The notes: generated from the sequence alone by a model not told the origin. A DNA stretch of 36,067 nt from Terriglobia bacterium (GCA_020073215.1 JAIQFO010000051.1:1-36067); one strand, 5' to 3'. Counted from the first letter of the stretch, positions 12,777 to 21,833 are shown. Translations and numbers: made by a program.

Positions 12777-13651
12777 TCCACCTTCCAGCCATAGCCTTCT
12801 TGGCTTACGCTGGCGCAAGCTTAGCGTGGTCGCCTGGGGACGTTCCCTGGGCGGCCGCGTTGCTTCTAAGTCTTGCCTTGGCCTACGGGCTGGGGCTGTG
12901 GCTGAGGGATCTGTATTGGCTTTGGTTCGGCTACTGCGTCGTCTTGGCTGCCAATGTCCCAATCGCGATTGCGTTCAAAGCCTTTGGCCTTTCCGATCTC
13001 TCAGGCATCCAGGGTCTGTTTGGCAATCCCAACTATCTCGCCTGCGCTCTCGCGATGGGCGTGGCCGGTGCGCTGAGCTATCGCCTGTGGTGGTACCTGC
13101 CCTTCGGCGTTGTAGGCTTGTTGCTTTGCCAATCCCGCGGGGCAATGCTTGCCGCTGGGGTGGTTGGGATGTTGGCGCTGTGGTCCCGCTTCCGCGCCAC
13201 CGCAATGATCGTTGGACTGCTTTCGATTTACGCCTTGCTCCACTTCACCGAGACGAAGTCCGGCTACGAAGCCAGCGCCGTGCTCCAGCGTCTTGGCATT
13301 TGGCAAGACACCATGAACCACTTCACCATCTTCGGCCGGGGCTTCGGCTCCTTCTCCACCGCCTACGCGGCGTGGCCGGTCCACACCAACATGACCCTGA
13401 TCCTCCCGCAACACGCTTACAACGACGCGGTGGAGTTGATCTTCGACCTTGGAATCGGTGCGATCCCGTTGTGGTTCGCTGTGGCCGTGGCGCTGGAGGG
13501 CTCTGGTCCTCGACTGCCGCTGGTCGCGTTCCTCATCCTATCCCTTGCGTTCTTCCCGTTCTTCATCTCCCCGGTGGGCCAGTTCCTCGCGTTGACACTG
13601 GGCCATCTCACCCGCCGCGAAAGGACATCCTATGCGCCGGCTATTGCTTAG
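12773..13651 (+). CDS. O-antigen ligase/polymerase-like membrane protein
   Basis: This 292-aa protein has about ten hydrophobic segments (starting near residues 5, 26, 48, 85, 106, 122, 142, 222, 248 and 265) and motifs of the Wzy_C (O-antigen ligase WaaL / polymerase Wzy) superfamily: FGNPNYLACAL (84-91), QSRGAMLA (120-127), RLGIWQDT (173-180), GRGFGSF (188-194), and PQHAYNDAVELIFDLGIGA (212-230) with H214 and E221. These enzymes transfer or polymerise lipid-linked glycans at the periplasmic face of the inner membrane. It is shorter than typical members (about 400 aa), mainly at the N-terminus. The start overlaps the previous stop (ATGA). A phage copy would most simply alter host O-antigen. 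Confidence 0.78.
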   Translation: MIHLPAIAFLAYAGASLAWSPGDVPWAAALLLSLALAYGLGLWLRDLYWLWFGYCVVLAANVPIAIAFKAFGLSDLSGIQGLFGNPNYLACALAMGVAGALSYRLWWYLPFGVVGLLLCQSRGAMLAAGVVGMLALWSRFRATAMIVGLLSIYALLHFTETKSGYEASAVLQRLGIWQDTMNHFTIFGRGFGSFSTAYAAWPVHTNMTLILPQHAYNDAVELIFDLGIGAIPLWFAVAVALEGSGPRLPLVAFLILSLAFFPFFISPVGQFLALTLGHLTRRERTSYAPAIA

Positions 13652-14756
13652 CTTGACTGCGCTTTTGCTGCTGGGCAGCGTGGCGCAGGGTCAACAGGTT
13701 ACTCCGTCTGGATACATCGGAATCGCTTGTGCGTACAACGTCGCGTTGCCAACGGTTACCACAGGCAACTGGGGCCTTGTGCAGTGTGACAATCATGGGC
13801 AGCTGTTGCTTAACGGCACGATCAGTGCAACGTCGGCTGCCACTGCCACTGCTGCAAACCCTTCATATTCTGAGGGGCAGGTGGCTCCATTAAGCCAAAA
13901 CCTTTCTGGGTATCTTCGTACTGTCCTTCCGAGCGATGCGCCACCAAGCGTAGCCTCGCCGACGCTGACGGCATGGTCGACCGGCGTCAACACGACTCAG
14001 ACGCTCATGTCTGGCGGCGGCTGGCCCGCGTTCATCTTAAGCCTGAAGGAGAGCGCGAGCGTCACCGCGGGCGCGGTCACGATCGAGGGAACCTACGACG
14101 GAAGTTTCACCGACAACGCCGGTGCCGCGTTTCCGTTGCTCGCGTCTCAGCTGATGAACAATCAGGGACAGTGCACGTCAGTCAGCGTACCGGTATCCCT
14201 CATCACGGTGCCGGCGCAGACCTTGCAGCTTCTCGTGTTTCCGCAGGGCTTCGCTCAGGTCCGCGCCCGCATCACCAGCAACGTCACCGGCGGCACCGTC
14301 ACGCCGACTGTCAATCTGCTGCCTGTTGCGCCATACAATGTGGCTTCATGCAATCCTCTGGCACCCGGAAATGCTGCGGTCGGTACTGTCGGCGTATCTC
14401 AGGGCTTCGCAGCTACGACCACGGTAGTCGGCAGCGGATCAAATCTCGTCGTCAAGACGGGTGCCGGTAACTTGCAGAACGCCTACGTCACGAGTTCGGC
14501 AGCTGGTTGGGTTTTCATCATCAATGCGGCATCGCTCCCGGGGAATGGGGCGCTGACGCGCGGCGTCGCCGCGGGCAACTTGCAGGGATGCTTTGAGCTT
14601 CAGAAGGGCGTTACCGACTGGCAGGCGAGCATCAACTACAACCCGGGACCCTGGGAAGCGTTTAACACCGGGATCGTAGTCGGAATTTCGTCGACCGACT
14701 GCCCGACCTTGACCGCCTCGGCAACCGGGACATTCCTCCATGCGAACGCAAATTAA
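13632..14756 (+). CDS. Secreted beta-rich protein of unknown function, 374 aa
   Basis: ATG 13632 has AAAGGA upstream and overlaps the preceding gene by 20 nt. The first 21 residues are a clear Sec signal peptide (MRRLLLSLTALLLLGSVAQG). The mature part is rich in T, S, A, V and G, with beta-strand patterns. Segments such as FPQGFAQVRARITSNVTGGT and SLITVPAQTLQLLVFP resemble phage tail-associated beta domains. The C-terminal third (AATTTVVGSGSNLVVKTGAG onward) looks like a small beta-sandwich repeated in phage structural proteins. Four cysteines fit a secreted protein. It could be a virion accessory or an envelope protein. Confidence 0.6.
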   Translation: MRRLLLSLTALLLLGSVAQGQQVTPSGYIGIACAYNVALPTVTTGNWGLVQCDNHGQLLLNGTISATSAATATAANPSYSEGQVAPLSQNLSGYLRTVLPSDAPPSVASPTLTAWSTGVNTTQTLMSGGGWPAFILSLKESASVTAGAVTIEGTYDGSFTDNAGAAFPLLASQLMNNQGQCTSVSVPVSLITVPAQTLQLLVFPQGFAQVRARITSNVTGGTVTPTVNLLPVAPYNVASCNPLAPGNAAVGTVGVSQGFAATTTVVGSGSNLVVKTGAGNLQNAYVTSSAAGWVFIINAASLPGNGALTRGVAAGNLQGCFELQKGVTDWQASINYNPGPWEAFNTGIVVGISSTDCPTLTASATGTFLHANAN

Positions 14757-15537
14757 AGCGGCTCTCGTTCTGCTGGCGGCGCTCGTCGCGTCGTCATCGG
14801 CCGCGGCGCTTGACGTCTATCCCGGCGGAAAAGTTCGTCCGGAGGCTCTTGCGCAACTGAACGCCCCGCGCGAAGGAATCGGGTGGCGTCACGTTTTGAT
14901 GCCACCTAACGCTGCTGCGGGCGGCGCCGTCACCCTCGATCAAATCCAGTCGGCGAGCCAAACTTTTACTGGCGTCACTAGCTTCTCGTTTAACAATCAG
15001 ACGATAACGGCCGGACTCACAAACCCGGCGCTAGTCGTCTTTCTTGCCCAGACGAACAATACGGTAGTCACCGGGCTCACCGTCACATGGGATTCCGGTG
15101 GCACAAATCAGGCCATGACCCAACTTGCCCATCTTCAACTGGGCATCGCCGACGGCTATCTTTTTGGGCTCCTAAACCCAACAGCTGGGAACAAGACACT
15201 TGCAGCATCATGGACGACCGCAAGCCAGTTTATCGTCGGGAGCATGTCTGTCTCTCATGCGAGCGCATTTCAAAATCCCACGACCAATAATGGAACGAGT
15301 GCTCTGGAAACAGTTACTATTGCGAGCCAAGCCAACGATATGGTCGCTACGGTGTTTGCGTCGACTCAGAATCAGACTGGGGGTTTCAATGGAACTCAGG
15401 TTTTTCTCAACAACGGTGGGAACATCTGGACCTGTGCAGGCTCCCGCAATCCGGGAGCGGCTAGCGTGACCGCAACTGCTAATATATCGGTGTCTGCAGC
15501 CTGGCTCGCCGTAGCCATCGATATTGTCCATGATTAG
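14740..15537 (+). CDS. Secreted beta-sandwich-like protein, 265 aa
   Basis: This starts 17 nt inside the previous gene. Residues 1-23 are a Sec signal peptide (MRTQIKAALVLLAALVASSS, then AAA). The mature part alternates strands and turns: VTSFSFNNQTITAGLTNPAL, VVTGLTVTWDSGGTNQAM, LLNPTAGNKTLAASW, SAAWLAVAIDIVHD. The VTWDSGG...LLNPTAG layout resembles phage and bacterial beta-jelly-roll domains that I know only as uncharacterised adhesin-like modules. Placed between two other secreted proteins, it probably acts with them. Confidence 0.6.
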   Translation: MRTQIKAALVLLAALVASSSAAALDVYPGGKVRPEALAQLNAPREGIGWRHVLMPPNAAAGGAVTLDQIQSASQTFTGVTSFSFNNQTITAGLTNPALVVFLAQTNNTVVTGLTVTWDSGGTNQAMTQLAHLQLGIADGYLFGLLNPTAGNKTLAASWTTASQFIVGSMSVSHASAFQNPTTNNGTSALETVTIASQANDMVATVFASTQNQTGGFNGTQVFLNNGGNIWTCAGSRNPGAASVTATANISVSAAWLAVAIDIVHD

Positions 15538-17599
15538 ATTCCTGTTTACTGTCCTGGCAACGCTCATCGCGTCTTCGCTCGCATGCGCAGCCGGCGGGGG
15601 GCACTCTCAGAAGTTCGATCCGAACGCCTATGGAGGCGCGGCGAACGTCTCCTGTCTCGGTCCGGCGATCGCCGGTATCTGTGCGACGGGATATGATGCA
15701 AAGTGTGCCGGGGGTTCGACGGACAACACAGTCGCCTACACTAATTTTGTGACCGCCAATATCAGCGGAAATGCCGTGCTCTACGCCGACATTGGTACTG
15801 CAGTCCCACCCCAGCAGCATTCGATATGCAACGACATCGTTTGGGGCACGACTCTTTCAGTTACTGGGCTGGGAACTGTCAACGCGACGCCGATCAAGAA
15901 GCTTGTAATTTGGGGGTATGGACTTCATTGGCGTCCGAACGCAACGGGAAACGCTTTTCTTATTGGCGCATCGAACGTCGCGTTGATCCAAACAGCCAAT
16001 GTTGGCGATACGGTCGTCACGCTCATCGACCCATCAAAGGCTGCAAATTATCCCGTTGGTCGATGGGTCTGTGCTTGCGGGCTTGAGCTACAGCACGGCG
16101 GGTATCCACCAAACTTCAAAAATTATCAGTACCGGCTGATTACCGCTGTCAATCTGGGGACGGGGCAGATCACGCTTCACCATCCAATTGAAAAGCAAAT
16201 TCTCTCTACGTGGCCGCTTAACGATATTCTGGATGGCCCGGCCGCGCTCTGGTTGATGGATACGCATTGGGACGCCGACCTGGAGATGCACGGCGTACAT
16301 TTCGATCCCGGTGCCGGTCAGGTCAACTTTGTCCTGCGCGAGATCAGGCTTTATGATGTGGTGATTGCGAGGGATGATGCGCCAGCGCCATCGAGTCTCC
16401 AATCCTTCTCAATGTTCTTCACCAACTTTGGGAGCCCGGAGGTCGACAAGAACATTGAGACCTCGTACTGGTATCGCGGCATCGGCAATGTTCTGAATTT
16501 TCAGAGCCCTTCGCCGTTCAACCTAACCATCGAGAGCATGCCGTGGGTCAATCAGATCGGCGGCACGCCGCAAAATCTGACACTTATCAATTCCTTTACA
16601 CCGCTTCTTACTCCGTCGCCTTCTGGCTTCGGAGTGAGTTCTAGGCTTGATCTGCGAGGATCTTTCGTTCAAGCATCAGCAGTCCTCAATAGAGGAATGG
16701 ATAAGTCTGTTCTCGATCCGGGGTTCAGCGCAGGAACCTTCACAATTTCAAAAACTGATGCAGGGAATGCACAGGGGCTTCTTGCGTGGGGCGTACCGGC
16801 GGCGCCCTATTATTTTGCGGACAGCGATTGCACGAACAATGCATCCCCCTCGACCACCTTCCACATTACAGGACTGCGACAGGACGGCTATAGCTTCCAG
16901 CCACTCACACCGCTCCCAGGAGCATCGTTCACGGGATCAATCTCGGGCACGACACTTACGGTTACAGCCGTGTCATCCGGCACAATCGCCGTAGGTCAAT
17001 TCATCTTTTCGGTGAATACACAGAACGTCACACCGATAACTGCGCTTGGGACGGGAACCGGAGGCATCGGCACTTACACAGTGACGCCATCGCAGACTGT
17101 TACGAGCCAAGCGATGACATCAGCACCCATCGGAATCACCCAAGGCAGTCCGGCCACTGTTTTTATGAACAATCACGGTCTAACGACCGGAACGCCCTTC
17201 ACATTTCAGCAGCCAAACGGCTCCGGGAACGATTCCCTCCCAAGCCCGCTCGTCGTCAATACGCAGTATTTTGTAAAAACGGTTCTCGACGCCAATAGTT
17301 TTACCGTGTCGCTGACGAATGGTGGAGCCGCGGTCAATACCACAACACTGGGCTTCGGATTCATCACACTTTCCAATGGCAACTACTATGCTGATACTGA
17401 CATCGTGGGTGCGCTGCCCACACCTCTCTGCAATGGCCATGCCTGTCCGAAATATTGTCCTTGGGGAGCTACATCCGTCACTCAAGGGCTGAGCACCGGC
17501 GCAAATTTCAACAGCTTCCAAGCCCCGTGGCTGCTGCGTCGCGATCTGGACCCAGCGTCGAACGATAACAGACCGGTGTGGATCGACGAAGCGGCGTGA
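15530..17599 (+). CDS. Putative beta-helix tailspike-like protein with signal peptide, 689 aa
   Basis: I choose ATG 15530, inside ATGATTAG with the previous stop. Residues 1-20 are a signal peptide (MIRFLFTVLATLIASSLACA). The segment from about 60 (STDNTVAYTNFVTAN ... VLYADIG ... IKKLVIWGYGLHW) is the classic opening of a pectin-lyase-like right-handed beta-helix. Residues about 463-533 are a module with the ending GTGTGGIGTYTVTPSQTV that I know from alphaproteobacterial phages. About 540-615 (NNHGLTTGTPFTF; YFVKTVLDANSFTVSLT) resembles an FCCH-type domain. A depolymerase or receptor-binding spike is plausible, but no catalytic residues can be assigned. Base composition looks less GC-rich than the flanking head genes. 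Confidence 0.6.
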   Translation: MIRFLFTVLATLIASSLACAAGGGHSQKFDPNAYGGAANVSCLGPAIAGICATGYDAKCAGGSTDNTVAYTNFVTANISGNAVLYADIGTAVPPQQHSICNDIVWGTTLSVTGLGTVNATPIKKLVIWGYGLHWRPNATGNAFLIGASNVALIQTANVGDTVVTLIDPSKAANYPVGRWVCACGLELQHGGYPPNFKNYQYRLITAVNLGTGQITLHHPIEKQILSTWPLNDILDGPAALWLMDTHWDADLEMHGVHFDPGAGQVNFVLREIRLYDVVIARDDAPAPSSLQSFSMFFTNFGSPEVDKNIETSYWYRGIGNVLNFQSPSPFNLTIESMPWVNQIGGTPQNLTLINSFTPLLTPSPSGFGVSSRLDLRGSFVQASAVLNRGMDKSVLDPGFSAGTFTISKTDAGNAQGLLAWGVPAAPYYFADSDCTNNASPSTTFHITGLRQDGYSFQPLTPLPGASFTGSISGTTLTVTAVSSGTIAVGQFIFSVNTQNVTPITALGTGTGGIGTYTVTPSQTVTSQAMTSAPIGITQGSPATVFMNNHGLTTGTPFTFQQPNGSGNDSLPSPLVVNTQYFVKTVLDANSFTVSLTNGGAAVNTTTLGFGFITLSNGNYYADTDIVGALPTPLCNGHACPKYCPWGATSVTQGLSTGANFNSFQAPWLLRRDLDPASNDNRPVWIDEAA

Positions 17600-17637
17600 C
17601 TCAACAACAGAACATTACAACCCAAAGGAGAACTTCA

Positions 17638-18165
17638 ATGGCAAGATGGAAACTAAAAACCCCTCACTACCTCAACGTCCCTGGAACTAAGTGGGAATAC
17701 ACCGAGAACTCCCGAACCAGTGGTCGACCGCAGCGCAACGTGTACAACGTCCCACTCTACCTCCACCCGGAGGATCCAAATGATTGGAACTGGCGCTACG
17801 ATCGTGACAGCGGCGATATCATCGTCTGCTACGAAGGCAAGGGCGACTCGAGTGGGAAGGACATCGTTTTCATCGGCCCGCCCACTCCCGACATGGAGCC
17901 GCTGGACGACGAGGCCAAAGCCATCTCCAAGCGCGACGTTCGCGAACTCCTCCAAGGCGAAAGCGTTTCCGACGAACGTGGCGGCTATGCCGGCAAGGTT
18001 CTCGAAGAGCTTGGGATGAAACTCGCCGAGGCAATGACCAACGGCTCCTCGGCCAACCAGGACAAGCTGATCGAAACCATGGCGAAGGTCATGGAGCAAA
18101 ACGCTGCGATCCTCTCGGCGCTGACTGCCAACATCGCCGTGCTCAAGGCCGAACGGAGGGTTTGA
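17638..18165 (+). CDS. Hypothetical protein, 175 aa
   Basis: ATG 17638 has the best-formed ribosome-binding site in this block (AAAGGAGAA). The N-terminal part (MARWKLKTPHYLNVPGTKWE; NVPLYLHPEDPNDWNWRYD) resembles a conserved short phage domain, and the C-terminal half is helical (MKLAEAMTNGSSANQDKLIE). There is no signal peptide, unlike its upstream neighbours, and codon use returns to that of the head genes. It may be a small virion or assembly protein. Confidence 0.6.
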   Translation: MARWKLKTPHYLNVPGTKWEYTENSRTSGRPQRNVYNVPLYLHPEDPNDWNWRYDRDSGDIIVCYEGKGDSSGKDIVFIGPPTPDMEPLDDEAKAISKRDVRELLQGESVSDERGGYAGKVLEELGMKLAEAMTNGSSANQDKLIETMAKVMEQNAAILSALTANIAVLKAERRV

Positions 18166-18518
18166 TGACAGTCGTTGTCGGTGTCGGTTCGCCTGGGTCG
18201 GCGCAGACCGCTAATGGCGGGAAGGTCTATCCGTTCAGCACCATCGGCAACGTCACGCCGGTCACGGTCCTTGCACGGAGCGGTGAGCGGCAGTCGATCA
18301 CCTTCCACAACCCTGGGGCAAACGACGTTCTCGTCTACCCCACCACCACCGGCACAGGGGCAGCGAATGCACCGACCGTCGCTGCCCCTGGTGGAGCATT
18401 TCGGGTTTTTAGCAACGGCGGATCGCTAACGATCACCGGCGAGTGCCAACAGGCCTGGGCGGCGCTGACCGTGGCTGGAACCAACCAACCCCTTACGGTT
18501 ATGGAGTCAAACGTATGA
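18165..18518 (+). CDS. Small beta-rich phage protein, 117 aa
   Basis: The start overlaps the previous stop (TGATG) with GGAGGG. The protein has a recurrent pattern: RSGERQSITFHNPGANDVLV, then PGGAFRVFSNGGSLTITGEC and QAWAALTVAGTNQPLTVMES. This fits a single beta-sandwich domain found next to phage fibres; the family is uncharacterised as far as I know. The stop overlaps the next start (ATGA). Confidence 0.6.
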   Translation: MTVVVGVGSPGSAQTANGGKVYPFSTIGNVTPVTVLARSGERQSITFHNPGANDVLVYPTTTGTGAANAPTVAAPGGAFRVFSNGGSLTITGECQQAWAALTVAGTNQPLTVMESNV

Positions 18519-20212
18519 AACGGATTCTCTTAGCCGTAGCGTTGGTGTTGGCGTGTGGTCCAGCGCTGGCGCAGAATGTTCAATGCCCTAATCGATCCGC
18601 TGGAGATTCAACCAACGCTTGCGCGAATACACGATTTGTGCAAGCGGCGGTTACTGGCATTGTAGTTACCTGCCCTGCAAATCAGTGGGTGAATGTGATC
18701 TCGGCTGGCGGTGCAACGTGCGCGCAGCCCGCGTTCAGTAATCTATCAGGGCAGATCACGACTTCGCAGATTCCGAACACGGCGGTCACGCCGGGGTCGT
18801 ATGGCGACGCCACGCATATTCCATCGTTTACAGTTGATCAGCAGGGGCGGCTGACGGCAGCGAGTTCTACGGCTTTCGCCGGTGCGACACTCGCTGGAAA
18901 CAATACATGGACTGGTACTAATACGTTCAATCCCGCCAGTGGTGATGCAATTACAATTGGTCCAGCGGCGGCAACGACAAGCAAGGCTATTACCTCAACC
19001 CAAACTAGCCAGACGTCTGGTGGATCTATCGCGGGGCCACTGAGTTTCAACCTTTTTAACATCACCGATAGCGTTCCGGTAACCGGAAGCGGCAGCGACT
19101 CGACTGGAAATAATAATGCCGGAACAGTCGGATTTCGTGTCAATACCAATTTTTCTGGCGCGTCTTTGACTAACGCCAATCCAATGTTGGGCGGCCTATT
19201 CACGTCAACACTATCATCGACTGCCTCCACGGGAGAGATCGTAGGACTTGCCGGAACCGCCTATACCAACGTCGCAATGGGCGGCGGCGGGTTCATGGAA
19301 GGCATCAATGCCTTCGCCCAAGTAGGCCCTACAGGAAGCGTGACCATTCTTTCGGGTCTCGACGCATCTGCCGCGATCAATACCGGGGGTTCTGCCACCT
19401 ATCGGTTTGGCATCGACCTCAACTCCTCCGGCAATACCCAGGGCTCGACCAACGACGCGGCCATCGCATTCCTGGCCACCCCGGCCTCACCGGCGTGGAA
19501 GAACATCTTGCTGCTGACTGCGGCAGGCTCCGGAACGCCAGTCGGCACCACGTCTAACTTCTTCTCGTCGGATACGGTCTACACGATCGCGAATTTCATC
19601 GACGGCTCAAAACTGACAGTAACAGGAAATGTTTTTAACTTTCCCAACACTGTTCTCTCCGGTGCCGGGCGCATGACGCTGGCAGGTGGCGGCGTCGCGG
19701 CGGGATTTTCGTTGATGACACTGACCGCCAACCAGACCGGATCGAACTCCAATACGGCGCAGACATGGTTCCCTGGTGGCGGCCCAACGCAAATCACACT
19801 GCCGTCGTCGACCTCCTATTTCTTCCGTGGGCACATTACGCTCAACCGCAGTGCCGGCACGACTTCACATACGATTTCATTATTGCTCGGCGGGACGGCC
19901 ACATTCACGAGCTTGAACTACATCGTGAACGTAACTGACGTGAATGGAACCGCCAGCGTTTTGACAACGCCGCAAGTGATCGAGATAGCCGACGCATCTG
20001 CTCATGCTATCACAAGCGCCAGCGCCAACGCGGCACAGTTTAACACGATCGTGATCGAGGGTGTGATGCGAATCAACGCCGGTGGGACGGTTATCCCACA
20101 GTTTCAATACTCGGCTGCGCCCGGCGGCGCTCCGGCGATCGGTGCAAATAGCTACTTCCGGCTATTCCCGATCGGAGCCGATACGGTGGTCAGCGTTGGA
20201 AACTGGAATTGA
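18515..20212 (+). CDS. Tail-fibre-like protein with signal peptide, 565 aa
   Basis: The ATGA start has GGTTATGGAG upstream. Residues 1-20 are a Sec signal peptide (MKRILLAVALVLACGPALAQ). They are followed by NVQCPNRSAGDSTNACANTR, a start I associate with fibre-like proteins in Bradyrhizobium-type prophages. About residues 75-130 carry the tail-fibre repeat motif IPNTAVTPGSYGDATHIPSF, then TVDQQGRLTAAS. The middle is a long Ser/Thr/Gly/Asn beta region with an AGNNTWTGTNTFN start typical of fibre shafts. The end (YFRLFPIGADTVVSVGNW) looks like a compact C-terminal beta domain. It is probably a virion-associated or surface-displayed fibre; the signal peptide is unexpected in a classical fibre. 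Confidence 0.7.
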   Translation: MKRILLAVALVLACGPALAQNVQCPNRSAGDSTNACANTRFVQAAVTGIVVTCPANQWVNVISAGGATCAQPAFSNLSGQITTSQIPNTAVTPGSYGDATHIPSFTVDQQGRLTAASSTAFAGATLAGNNTWTGTNTFNPASGDAITIGPAAATTSKAITSTQTSQTSGGSIAGPLSFNLFNITDSVPVTGSGSDSTGNNNAGTVGFRVNTNFSGASLTNANPMLGGLFTSTLSSTASTGEIVGLAGTAYTNVAMGGGGFMEGINAFAQVGPTGSVTILSGLDASAAINTGGSATYRFGIDLNSSGNTQGSTNDAAIAFLATPASPAWKNILLLTAAGSGTPVGTTSNFFSSDTVYTIANFIDGSKLTVTGNVFNFPNTVLSGAGRMTLAGGGVAAGFSLMTLTANQTGSNSNTAQTWFPGGGPTQITLPSSTSYFFRGHITLNRSAGTTSHTISLLLGGTATFTSLNYIVNVTDVNGTASVLTTPQVIEIADASAHAITSASANAAQFNTIVIEGVMRINAGGTVIPQFQYSAAPGGAPAIGANSYFRLFPIGADTVVSVGNWN

Positions 20213-20222
20213 GAGGTATTCT

Positions 20223-21830
20223 ATGACCGTCTCCTCAGCCTCAAACAAAATCACCTTCGCCGGTAACGGGTCCGCGACTAACTTCCCGTTCACCTTCTCC
20301 CTTCCAGCCAGCGACACAACCAACGTTCAAGTCTACTTCACCGACGCATTGGGCAACATCACCCTTCTCGCACCGTCGACCTATACGGTGACGATCAACC
20401 CACCGGTATCGCCGAATCCAACGTCGGTCGGAGGAACGGTTACCTACAATCCCAGCGGCGTGCCGATCCCACTTGGGACCTTTCTCACGATCCTGCGCAC
20501 GCTACCGTTCACCCAGCCGATCTCGTTTGTGAACCAAGGTGCGCTTTATCCCTCGATCATCGAATCTGGCGAAGATCAACAGGTGATGTTGGATCAACAG
20601 CTGAGCGAGTTGCTCGGCCGGCAGATCACCGTTGCGGTCAGCGATCCGAATCCAGCAGCGTTGCCACCTGTGGCCCAGCGCGCCAATCTCATAATGGGTT
20701 TCGATGCCTCGGGTAACCCAACCGCTGTTGCCGCGGCTCCGGCAGGTGTGATTTCCTCAGCAATGGCACCATTTGTTGGCGCCGCAACGCTTGCTGCCGC
20801 TAAGGCTCTTCTTGGTTATGGTACCATGGCCAATGAGAACGTTGGCGCTGCTGGTAGGGGCTTGTTCGACGACGGTAGTGGCAACGCCAGAACTAACCAA
20901 ACGATCTCTGCTGTTAGCGCCAATCAATCGGTCGGCCTTGCCAACCATCTTACCTATTACGTATCTTCTGGTGCTTCATTGGTCTATACCCTTGCAGCGT
21001 TGAGTACACTGTTTCAGGGTTTTGAGTTCACTGTCGTCTGTCTCTCTGGTTCGGTTGTTCTCACGCCTAATGCAGCGAATAATTTCCAGAGTTTTGGTGG
21101 AGGGGTTAGCGTAACCATTGTCGCAGGGCAGGTTGCGCACGTCGTTGGCGGTGCCACCGCTTGGGTTCTAGAGTTGTCCAAACTGCAAAGCGTTGGCGGA
21201 CCAACCATGCAGGTTTTGACGTCAGGTTCATCCGCAACTTACAACACTCCTGCTGGATGTACTCGGCTAAAGATTCGTATGATTGGCGCGGGTGGTGGAG
21301 GCGGCGGGACTGGCAACCCTGGCGCTACCAGCGGTGGAACCGGGGGGACAACCGCGTTCAATGCGATCACTTGCATTGGTGGTGGTGGTGGCCAAGGCAA
21401 CACCACCAGCGCTGCCGTGGCTGGTGGTATTGGTGGCACTGGTGGTGCAGGCGCTGCGGCGTTGAGATTCAACGGCGGTGCTGGAATGTTCGGCTTGGCC
21501 AATACGGCTGGGACGATAACCCAGATTGGTGGGACCGGTGGCGGAACACCGTTCGCTGGTGGTGGGCAGACAAACTCTGGCGTTGCGGTCGTTGTGGCTA
21601 ACTCCGGCGTCGGTGGTGGAGGCGGATTCTACCCAACCGCCGCTGGTGCTGGTGGCGGCGGAGGTGGTGGCGCTGGGGAGTATGCGGAGTTGATAATCAA
21701 CAACCCGGTCGCAACCTATACCTATACCATTGGAACCGGCGGTACAGCCGGCGCTGCTGGTACTGGTGGTAATGCTGGTGTAGCTGGCGCCGCCGGTGTG
21801 GTTATTGTCGAGGAATTCTATGGAGCCTAA
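20223..21830 (+). CDS. Tail fibre with glycine-rich receptor-binding tip, 535 aa
   Basis: ATG 20223 follows GAGAGG. Residues 1-130 match the podoviral fibre/adaptor N-terminus that attaches to the tail: ITFAGNGSATNFPFTFSLPA, then GTFLTILRTLPFTQPISF and IESGEDQQVMLDQQLSELLG. There is no signal peptide. From about residue 350 (YNTPAGCTRLKIRMIGAGGG) to the end the protein is dominated by polyglycine stretches (GGGGGGTGNPG; GGGGGQGN; GAGGGGGGGAGEYAELI). These recall polyglycine-sandwich adhesin tips such as T4-like gp38. This is the best candidate for the receptor-binding protein. Confidence 0.82.
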   Translation: MTVSSASNKITFAGNGSATNFPFTFSLPASDTTNVQVYFTDALGNITLLAPSTYTVTINPPVSPNPTSVGGTVTYNPSGVPIPLGTFLTILRTLPFTQPISFVNQGALYPSIIESGEDQQVMLDQQLSELLGRQITVAVSDPNPAALPPVAQRANLIMGFDASGNPTAVAAAPAGVISSAMAPFVGAATLAAAKALLGYGTMANENVGAAGRGLFDDGSGNARTNQTISAVSANQSVGLANHLTYYVSSGASLVYTLAALSTLFQGFEFTVVCLSGSVVLTPNAANNFQSFGGGVSVTIVAGQVAHVVGGATAWVLELSKLQSVGGPTMQVLTSGSSATYNTPAGCTRLKIRMIGAGGGGGGTGNPGATSGGTGGTTAFNAITCIGGGGGQGNTTSAAVAGGIGGTGGAGAAALRFNGGAGMFGLANTAGTITQIGGTGGGTPFAGGGQTNSGVAVVVANSGVGGGGGFYPTAAGAGGGGGGGAGEYAELIINNPVATYTYTIGTGGTAGAAGTGGNAGVAGAAGVVIVEEFYGA

Positions 21831-21833
21831 CTA

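Noticed and set aside
12745..13656. Rightward 303-aa frame overlapping the O-antigen ligase-like gene
   Set aside because: The product is arginine/histidine/proline-rich and shows no family pattern, whereas the other frame has regular membrane spans and ligase motifs.
20223..21830. Diversity-generating retroelement variable repeat in the fibre
   Set aside because: BPP-1-like relatives can have one, but no reverse transcriptase and no second copy of any fibre segment is visible in the window.
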